Origin: Sphingobacterium sp.
Lineage (GTDB): Bacteria; Bacteroidota; Bacteroidia; Sphingobacteriales; Sphingobacteriaceae
Direction of reading: 5' to 3'
DNA length: 7,813 nucleotides
NCBI GenBank assembly: GCA_030146225.1
Contig: JASLCA010000122.1
Coordinates: 1-7,813 of the forward strand
Position 1 is the stretch's first letter; every line of letters begins with the position of its first letter. Below are positions 1-4,995 of the stretch, piece after piece. The notes beneath the pieces were generated by a model. That model did not search any database and was not told the origin of the DNA. It worked only from the letters and a program-made list of their open reading frames with translations. The translations under genes and the position numbers were made by a program.

Positions 1-58
1 GTTCCAGCTTGCCCGGCATTTTTATGCCTTACGGATAGTAGAAATCTTAGTAAATCTA
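1..58 (-). other. Spacer after fecR-like gene, probable leader of next minus-strand gene
   Basis: This is the sequence just downstream of the anti-sigma factor stop, cut by the window edge. In Bacteroidota the gene after a sigma/FecR pair is usually a SusC-like TonB-dependent receptor, so this is probably its leader. It contains a small perfect inverted repeat (GGCAT at 15-19, ATGCC at 24-28, TTTT loop) next to a GC-rich stretch at the window edge. A short open frame on the minus strand reaches the edge, beginning with an ATG at 26-24, but it is too short to call as coding. The link to a receptor gene is inference from family organisation. Confidence 0.3.
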
Positions 59-1246
59 TTATTTCATAAGCCGAACCCTCCTCCCATCAAGGTTAATTTT
101 AATATTATCATCGGTCATTTTTATTATTTTAAGCACTTTATCAAAGCTTTCAAAGCGAGAAACAGTCCCCCAAAGCGTAATACCCGCCAAGGCAGGATCT
201 ACCTCTATCTCAATAGCATACCAGCGAGCGACTTGTCGCAGCGCCGTTCCTAGGGGCTCATTATTAAACATAAACTCGCCGTTTTTCCAGGCGATGCTCT
301 CCTCCAAATTTACGGGCTGAACCCGCATAGCACCATCCTTTACAACAGTCTGCTGACCAGGCTGAAGCATCCTGTTATTCATATTCGAAAGCGATACCTT
401 TACCTTGCCTTCGAGCAAGGAAACCTTTGACTCCAAGTCATTTTTATAGGCATTTACATTAAAGTGTGTACCCAATACCTCTACCTCTTCCTGAGAAGTA
501 CGCACCACAAAAATTTGATTGCTATGCTGAGCCACCTCGAAATAAGCTTCTCCATCCAGTTCAACCCGTCTTTGTACACCCGAAAAAGTCTTCGGATACC
601 GCAACTTACTGTCCGCATTCAGCCAAACCTTAGTTCCATCGGCCAGAGAAATCTGATATTGCCCTCCCTTGGGGGTGGACAAAGTCAATATTGGCGCTTT
701 ATCCGCCTTGTCGGCCAAGAGTATACTGCCATCATCATAGGTAATATCCTTGCCCATAACAATCCCCATCCGGTCTTCATTTAAGGCTAAACTTGTCCCA
801 TCCGAAGAGCTCAAGGTCGCTCTATTGCCTCCCGGCACAAACTCCTGCGCCAATACCAACAGCTCCTTATCAGGGTCTACAGTTGTACGGGGATACTGCC
901 ATAAGCCTACGCCAAGGGCAACCAGCAGACAAGCCGCTGCGACATACCCATAGAAGGGTTTTATTCGCTGCTTAAAAGACGGTCTAGGTTGAGTCGAGCT
1001 GGCTTGGATCGTTTCCAGAAGGTTATGTAAGATACGCTCCGCACGTAGGCTTTCCGCTGTACTAGAGAGCATTCCATAGGTAGCAAGCAGGCTTTTAATT
1101 TGCGCAGGCTGCTCCAGCTTATCGACCATAGGCCGCAAGTCTGGATATTTTTCGAAAATAGCTTTTAGAGCTGGATGATTGTCGGGATGTATAGTCCCAT
1201 CAAAATAGGCTTTAAGCAGTTCTATAGTTACTGATATGCTATGCAT
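59..1246 (-). CDS. FecR-family anti-sigma factor (inner-membrane signal transducer)
   Basis: The 395-residue protein has the standard layout of Bacteroidota FecR proteins. A cytoplasmic N-terminal part of about 97 residues should bind the partner sigma factor. One transmembrane helix follows at about 99-117 (GYVAAACLLVALGVGLW). The periplasmic FecR domain is at about 188-290, recognisable from TPKGGQY, LADGTKVWLNADS, the RRVELDGEAYFEV motif and VLGTHFNVNAY. A C-terminal DUF4974-like domain lies at about 325-393, starting FMFNNEPLGTALRQVARWY. In this family the periplasmic part reads the N-terminal signalling domain of an outer-membrane receptor and controls release of the sigma factor. The sigma gene lies 165 bp upstream on the same strand, so the two form a cognate pair. 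The length is normal and the frame is intact. The substrate sensed cannot be told, because the receptor lies outside the window. A possible own promoter is at 1360-1367. Confidence 0.93.
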   Translation of the reverse strand: MHSISVTIELLKAYFDGTIHPDNHPALKAIFEKYPDLRPMVDKLEQPAQIKSLLATYGMLSSTAESLRAERILHNLLETIQASSTQPRPSFKQRIKPFYGYVAAACLLVALGVGLWQYPRTTVDPDKELLVLAQEFVPGGNRATLSSSDGTSLALNEDRMGIVMGKDITYDDGSILLADKADKAPILTLSTPKGGQYQISLADGTKVWLNADSKLRYPKTFSGVQRRVELDGEAYFEVAQHSNQIFVVRTSQEEVEVLGTHFNVNAYKNDLESKVSLLEGKVKVSLSNMNNRMLQPGQQTVVKDGAMRVQPVNLEESIAWKNGEFMFNNEPLGTALRQVARWYAIEIEVDPALAGITLWGTVSRFESFDKVLKIIKMTDDNIKINLDGRRVRLMK

Positions 1247-1359
1247 TCGTTAATTTGGCGTAGTTAGTTTGCTATTAAAACACCAAAGCCTTACAAATCT
1301 TACAGCAAAATGCAAGAAATAACCTAAATAACTATGTATCAATGCAATAATTTAAGCAA

Positions 1360-1390
1360 CAAAGGTAAGTAGGGCAGCTTTAGAAGCGAA
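1360..1390 (-). promoter_or_regulatory. Possible promoter of the anti-sigma gene
   Basis: On the minus strand TACCTTTG (1367 to 1360) fits the Bacteroidota -7 element TAnnTTTG. Twenty bases upstream is TTC (1390-1388), a two-of-three match to the -33 TTG. Transcription would start near 1355, leaving a leader of roughly 110 nt before the FecR start at 1246. The site lies after the sigma factor stop, so the anti-sigma gene could be transcribed independently as well as from the sigma promoter. This is a motif match only. Confidence 0.4.
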
Positions 1391-1411
1391 AGTCCAAAGC
1401 AGCAAAAGCAG

Positions 1412-2002
1412 TTATAGGAAAGCCTTAAATGCAGAGAAAACAAAAAGGGGAAGACTAGCAAGGGAGGCTTTACGATTAAAAAACAGCCTAATCGTATGCA
1501 CTGCACGGGAGCGATTTGCATAAACAGCGCTGGGGGTCATTTTTAAGGTGTCGGCAATTTCCTCAACAGTTTTATCTTCCAAGTAAGTCATATTAAAAAC
1601 CAGGCGTTGCCTTTCCGGAAGCTTTTCCACTTCCTCAAATATGGATTGAATCAATTCAACCTCGATCAAATGCGTAAAGGCATCCTGATCCTCACTCAGC
1701 AAATCCTCAATTTCACTTAAGGATACATGTGCATAGGAAGACTTCTTTTCTCGTAATACATTGAGACTTGCATTTTTGGCGGAAATATAGAGAAAAGCAC
1801 GCAAGCTGTCAAAGCTCTGAAAGTCGGTACGTCTTGTCCACACCTTCATAAACACATCAGCTAAGATTTCTTCAGCACGGGCTGAACTTTTAAGATAGCC
1901 ATTAATAAAGAAAAGAAGCGGCTTATAGAAATGATGATAGATAGCAACAAAGCCTTCCTGCTCACTATTTCTCAACTTTTCAATATTTTCCGATATGTCC
2001 AT
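1412..2002 (-). CDS. ECF-type RNA polymerase sigma-70 factor
   Basis: The protein has 196 residues from the preferred start (MDISENIEKL). Sigma region 2 spans about 14-80, including the AEEILADVFMKVW core helix that contacts RNA polymerase and the -10 region. Sigma region 4 spans about 116-172, with LPERQRLVF and the helix-turn-helix TVEEIADTLKMTPSAVYANR that reads the -35 region. There is no region 1.1 or 3, as in other extracytoplasmic-function sigma factors. The next gene on the strand is a FecR anti-sigma factor, so this is the effector of a surface-signalling pair controlling a TonB-dependent receptor. An in-frame ATG at 2036-2038 would add 12 residues (MQVVRRSYIRKK). I prefer the ATG at 2000-2002, because homologous proteins begin close to region 2 and the added residues do not resemble it. 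The last 16 residues form a hydrophobic tail (LASLPLFVFSAFKAFL) beyond region 4. Confidence 0.93.
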   Translation of the reverse strand: MDISENIEKLRNSEQEGFVAIYHHFYKPLLFFINGYLKSSARAEEILADVFMKVWTRRTDFQSFDSLRAFLYISAKNASLNVLREKKSSYAHVSLSEIEDLLSEDQDAFTHLIEVELIQSIFEEVEKLPERQRLVFNMTYLEDKTVEEIADTLKMTPSAVYANRSRAVHTIRLFFNRKASLASLPLFVFSAFKAFL

Positions 2003-2107
2003 CTTCTTTCTTATATAGCTCCTACGAACTACCTGCATTTAGCAATAAAGTAGTTTACTGCATATCAGTGCCTTCCCTAATTGCGAGCCTAAATTAGAAA
2101 ACAGATT

Positions 2108-2115
2108 CAAATATA
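2108..2115 (-). promoter_or_regulatory. Possible -7 element upstream of the sigma gene
   Basis: TATATTTG on the minus strand (2115 to 2108) fits TAnnTTTG. The nearest upstream TTG is at 2133-2131, only 15 bases away, whereas about 19-21 is usual, so the -33 half is not supported. Transcription would start near 2103, about 100 nt before the preferred sigma start. Such a motif can arise by chance in this AT-rich region. Confidence 0.3.
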
Positions 2116-2254
2116 GCAAGTAACTGTGTGCAAGTTAATATTAATTTAACTTCATTTTGCTAAAAATCCGCCCCCAAATCGCACAATATACCCCTCTCTT
2201 AAGTAAAGATTAAATTTTAAAAAACTAAGGTCTACAGTTATTATAAAATTCTAA

Positions 2255-2276
2255 TTACTTAAATTAATTAAAGTAA
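2255..2276. repeat. 22-bp near-perfect AT-rich palindrome
   Basis: The arms TTACTTAAATT and AATTAAAGTAA pair at 10 of 11 positions, the only mismatch being 2261 with 2270 (A/A). It lies about 140 bp upstream of both candidate promoters of the divergent genes. It could be a binding site for a dimeric regulator, but palindromes are common by chance in sequence this AT-rich. Confidence 0.35.
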
Positions 2277-2367
2277 AAACAAGGGTTTTATTTCTAATAA
2301 ATAAAATAAATATCAAATACAAATACACATATTAACTATCATAAAATCAACAACTTAGATCTGATTT

Positions 2368-2385
2368 TGTAGTCAAAATTCTACA
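2368..2385. promoter_or_regulatory. Dyad TGTAG-N8-CTACA, possible operator
   Basis: A perfect 5-bp inverted repeat with 8-bp spacing is centred near 2376-2377. This is about 42 bases upstream of the predicted lipoprotein start of transcription (near 2418), a usual place for an activator site. The half-sites are short, so the call is tentative. No regulator gene in the window other than the sigma factor could be matched to it. Confidence 0.25.
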
Positions 2386-2405
2386 GCACAAAAACAGGAA
2401 ACACT

Positions 2406-2413
2406 TAACTTTG
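2406..2413 (+). promoter_or_regulatory. -7 promoter element of the lipoprotein gene
   Basis: TAACTTTG is an exact match to the Bacteroidota -7 consensus TAnnTTTG recognised by the primary sigma factor. The expected start of transcription is around 2417-2420, giving a leader of about 48 nt. No TTG is found at the usual distance upstream, so the -33 half is weak or absent, which would fit a promoter needing an activator. Confidence 0.5.
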
Positions 2414-2421
2414 TAGCGCGT

Positions 2422-2444
2422 AAAACGGTTATTAAAACCATTTT
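2422..2444 (+). other. Imperfect hairpin in the lipoprotein mRNA leader
   Basis: AAAACGGTT and AACCATTTT can form a 9-bp stem with one C/A mismatch around an ATTAA loop. It falls between the predicted transcription start and the ATG at 2466. The stem is A/T-rich and weak, so a regulatory role is uncertain. Confidence 0.25.
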
Positions 2445-2465
2445 TCAAACCAAAAATATTTACTT

Positions 2466-3899
2466 ATGAAAAGAGTATTATTACTGCTTATTGCCAGTAC
2501 ACTGGTATTTGCAGCTTGCAAAAAAAAGGCCCCTGAAGAGGAAGAAAAGCCTGACAAATTTGAGTTGCCCTATAGCACAGAAAGTATTGCGGCAAATAAA
2601 GCTTTTATTGAAAGCCAGGCCCGGCATCTTGTCAAAGAGACGGAAGATCTTGCAAAAGAAAAAGCCATTAAAACCTTACAAACCTTGGCTAGCTTGGAGT
2701 TACCTGAACTATCCTTTTTGACAGAATCCCTAGAAAAAGTCGGAAAGTCTAAAGATAAGGTTGCAGCATTAAGTAGCACAATGCATACAATGACCAATGC
2801 AACAACCTCTGAAGAGGTTTTTAAGCTGAACAATGCCTTTGGTATATACACGTATAATTCAGTAGAAGATAGCTGGACAAAAACCTCAGCAAATGATCGT
2901 ATCGAATTAAAGTTTCCTTCCACAAAAGACGGCAAGACAAATAATGCCAGCCTGAGTATTCTCAGCAAAAACAGTGGCATATCCATTAGCACTGAAAACG
3001 TGAGTACAACTAGGGAATACGATCCCGAAACAGGCGATTATGTCGTTACAGACGAAGAGATTTATAAATTGACTTTTGAATTACCTTCCGAAATCAAGGT
3101 AAACTTAAAAGTGGATGGAGCCTCGAGTTTAGACCTAAATTCTACTTACAGCTATCATGCAGACGGATTGCCTAAAGAAATAAAATCTGAACTAACTATC
3201 GGAGCCTACAAAATGCTGGCGGAGCTTTCCAATGATAATAAAGAAGCCAAATCTACATTTACATTTAAGAAAGGAGCACAGGATTTAATTAGCATTAATG
3301 GGGGCAGTAAACTTAACGACATTAGCCTAGCAAAGCTAAAAAATGAGGAAGAAATCGTAGCGGATCTTATCTCCAATGCCAACATTTCCATGGTATTAGG
3401 AAAGCTAGAAATCCATGGAATTGCAGATTTTAAACAGATTCAATTGGACATAAAAAGTCTTAACCTAAAAGAGCCGAATTATAATGATTACTTTAAAGAT
3501 CTTAAATATCCAGAATATGCTGACTACCCTAATAAGGAAGCATATGATGAAGCTGTAGATAAGTACAACGCGGACTGGAGAAAAATCTATGAAAAGTATA
3601 CTTCAGACACGGATACGTATGAAAAAGACTATTATACTGGACTAAGCAAAGCCTTAAACCTACATACTAAACTGATCGTGCTGAATGCTGAAAAAGAAAA
3701 AATTATCGCTTCTATCGTCCATGAATTTGTAGAGACCATAATTGAAACAGATACAGAATCAAGTTATTCCGCAGGTATTGAGCAACTACTTCTCTTCGGG
3801 GATGGTTCAAAAGTAAGTCTAAAAACCTTCGGAGATACAGGATTTGAGACCTTGAAAGATAACCTCGAAAGCTTTTTAAAGTTATTTAAAGAGGATTAA
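2466..3899 (+). CDS. Unrecognised lipoprotein, Lys/Glu-rich with Tyr-rich segment
   Basis: The 477-residue protein has a lipoprotein signal peptide: Lys-Arg, a hydrophobic run, then FAAC with Cys18 as the lipidated residue. The mature N-terminus is KKKAP followed by EEEE, a charged tether; acidic residues near the lipid Cys are linked to surface export in some Bacteroidota, but the match here is loose. Residues 35-120 are mostly predicted helix, rich in Lys, Glu and Ala. Residues 145-330 look beta-rich, with alternating polar and hydrophobic residues (KLTFELPSEIKVNLKVDG). Residues 339-390 hold 12 tyrosines in 52 positions, with a KYPEYADYP core. The end (about 440-474) reads LLFGDGSKVSLKTFGDTGF followed by an amphipathic helix. 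I do not recognise the family and assign no function. It stands alone, divergent from the sigma gene and convergent with the DUF4249 gene. Its start is set by the signal peptide and there is no Shine-Dalgarno site, as usual in this phylum. Confidence 0.9.
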   Translation: MKRVLLLLIASTLVFAACKKKAPEEEEKPDKFELPYSTESIAANKAFIESQARHLVKETEDLAKEKAIKTLQTLASLELPELSFLTESLEKVGKSKDKVAALSSTMHTMTNATTSEEVFKLNNAFGIYTYNSVEDSWTKTSANDRIELKFPSTKDGKTNNASLSILSKNSGISISTENVSTTREYDPETGDYVVTDEEIYKLTFELPSEIKVNLKVDGASSLDLNSTYSYHADGLPKEIKSELTIGAYKMLAELSNDNKEAKSTFTFKKGAQDLISINGGSKLNDISLAKLKNEEEIVADLISNANISMVLGKLEIHGIADFKQIQLDIKSLNLKEPNYNDYFKDLKYPEYADYPNKEAYDEAVDKYNADWRKIYEKYTSDTDTYEKDYYTGLSKALNLHTKLIVLNAEKEKIIASIVHEFVETIIETDTESSYSAGIEQLLLFGDGSKVSLKTFGDTGFETLKDNLESFLKLFKED

Positions 3900-4110
3900 C
3901 GAAAATATGCACCGCAGGCAAAAAGAAGATTTCAGGCCCGCTGCGCTAGTGTTTAGCGATAGGCAGGCTTGGTGTAGGACAGCTTCCTTGCTTTTCCAAA
4001 TAAATCGAAGGGATTTTGCAAGTAATCAATTGTATGCAGCAAAGTCCTTGAGACCATTGGCAACACAAGCTACCTACGGCTTACGATAGTGCCAATTTAA
4101 AACTTTAATC
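3900..4110. other. Non-coding block, GC-richer than the other spacer
   Basis: About 210 bp after the lipoprotein stop have no convincing gene. The only open frame is a 60-codon one at 3907-4089 (plus) that lacks any protein-like pattern and is rejected. The base composition is much less AT-rich than the divergent spacer at 2039-2465. It contains a small hairpin, CGCTA (3944-3948) and TAGCG (3954-3958), and the hexamer GCAGGC twice (in CCGCAGGC and TAGGCAGGC). It may be a long 3' untranslated region, an interspersed non-coding repeat or a relic of a gene; the sequence alone does not decide. Confidence 0.4.
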
Positions 4111-4145
4111 TAGGGGCTATTCGCAGTAAAAGCGAGTAGCCCCTA
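4111..4145. terminator. Hairpin terminator between convergent genes
   Basis: A 14-bp stem (4111-4124 with 4132-4145) carries the complementary arms TAGGGGCTA and TAGCCCCTA plus a lower GC part closed by one T/G wobble pair, around the loop AGTAAAA. It begins 22 bp beyond the DUF4249 stop on the minus strand, where the following RNA is U-rich (GAUUAAAGUUUUAAAUU). That makes it the likely terminator of the receptor operon. For the plus-strand lipoprotein transcript it lies about 210 bp past the stop and is followed by AATTATAT, a weaker U-tract. Confidence 0.75.
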
Positions 4146-4167
4146 ATTATATAAAGTGCTCTCCTCC

Positions 4168-4995
4168 CTAGAAGCCCTTGACAAGCAGCTCATTTGCTCC
4201 ATACCAGATCCCAATAGCAGGGCCTTCAATATTCCCTGTAAAGTTGCCACTGTAGTTTAACAAGGAGTATTGCAAGCTTTGTTGACCATGGTCCATCCAT
4301 AATTGATAACTTTCTGCACTTACATTGGCCACCTTAATAGTTACATCATCTTCCGAAGCATAATATTTTGAACCCCTGTTTTTATCCAATAAGCCCAATA
4401 CCCTAACTATAGCCACTGTATCTGATTTTTTGCTTAGATCTTTAGCACGTAAGCCCATGGGTCTATTCCCATGGAATAGTGTAGACTGCGCTGCCTTGGA
4501 GCTAAACAGATAATTATCAGCCATCCCCATGGCAGCCGTATGCAGTAAAAGCATAGGCTTCTTTTCCTTATCTGGCATAGGTATAAACCATAGGGAGTCC
4601 ACCCTGGGCTTAGCCAGCGGAATTTGTGTGAGCGCAGAAAGCTTAATATCACTAAAGGTAGCCTCTACCCTATACTGGCCTCCAGCCTTTCCTTTCAAGC
4701 GACGGCCTACATAGAAAAAATAAGGAAACCTCTTATTATCTTTAATCAAAGTCAATACCTCCTCCTCCCCCTCACCACTCACCTTGACTGTAGCCCAGCG
4801 TATCACAAGGGTTTCCAACTGGGCAGTATCAATCACATAATTACTCGGTATATTATGCATCAGCTGAATCACTGGATACTCTCCTTCCGCTATCACCCCC
4901 TCCAAAATAAACTTGGGCACGAAAACTGAAGGGGAGTTATTCGTCTTGATGCAGGAAGAGAGCAAAAATAGGGCTCCAAAAATCAGTAATCTCAT
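4168..4995 (-). CDS. DUF4249-family outer-membrane lipoprotein
   Basis: The 275-residue protein starts with a lipoprotein signal peptide whose lipobox is LSSC, with Cys15 as the lipidated residue. Family-like features follow in order: LEGVIAEGEYPVIQLMHNIP at about 31-50, a beta-rich domain, GGQYRVEATF and the LSALTQIPLAKPRVDSLWF segment at about 105-137, and a C-terminal NIEGPAIGIWYG at about 255-266. These resemble DUF4249 proteins, which are usually encoded directly after a TonB-dependent receptor and are thought to act with it at the outer membrane. Their substrate is unknown. The gene fits this: its ATG overlaps the receptor stop by four bases (ATGA, 4992-4995), implying translational coupling. 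The overlap, the signal peptide and the lack of an upstream alternative fix the start. At 275 residues it is compact for the family as I remember it. The family call comes from motif memory, not a search. Confidence 0.75.
   Translation of the reverse strand: MRLLIFGALFLLSSCIKTNNSPSVFVPKFILEGVIAEGEYPVIQLMHNIPSNYVIDTAQLETLVIRWATVKVSGEGEEEVLTLIKDNKRFPYFFYVGRRLKGKAGGQYRVEATFSDIKLSALTQIPLAKPRVDSLWFIPMPDKEKKPMLLLHTAAMGMADNYLFSSKAAQSTLFHGNRPMGLRAKDLSKKSDTVAIVRVLGLLDKNRGSKYYASEDDVTIKVANVSAESYQLWMDHGQQSLQYSLLNYSGNFTGNIEGPAIGIWYGANELLVKGF

Larger units (their letters stand above)
2039..2465. other. AT-rich divergent intergenic region
   Basis: These 427 bp separate the minus-strand sigma gene from the plus-strand lipoprotein gene and hold no credible reading frame. 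The stretch is clearly richer in A and T than the flanking genes. It contains a -7-like element for each direction (2108-2115 minus, 2406-2413 plus), a 22-bp near-palindrome almost midway between them (2255-2276), a short dyad (2368-2385) and an imperfect hairpin in the lipoprotein leader (2422-2444). I saw no RNA gene, riboswitch or mobile-element end in it. Confidence 0.6.

Noticed and set aside
464..784. 106-codon plus-strand frame opposite the FecR gene
   Set aside because: Antisense shadow of conserved FecR-domain sequence, with no recognisable motif of its own.
2003..2038. Longer sigma factor start at the ATG of 2036-2038
   Set aside because: The extra residues MQVVRRSYIRKK do not resemble the start of this family. 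The downstream ATG places region 2 at the usual distance, though the longer form cannot be excluded.
2570..2992. 140-codon minus-strand frame inside the lipoprotein gene
   Set aside because: Fully antisense to a gene with a clear lipoprotein signal; its Leu/Ser-rich composition is what the reverse complement of Lys/Glu-rich codons gives.
3907..4089. 60-codon plus-strand open frame after the lipoprotein gene
   Set aside because: No signal, domain or protein-like residue pattern, and no fitting promoter; its start lies 8 bp after the lipoprotein stop by chance. Treated as non-coding.
4463..4479. Perfect 7-bp hairpin CTATTCC-CAT-GGAATAG
   Set aside because: It lies within the DUF4249 coding sequence and has no T-run; most likely incidental to the codons.
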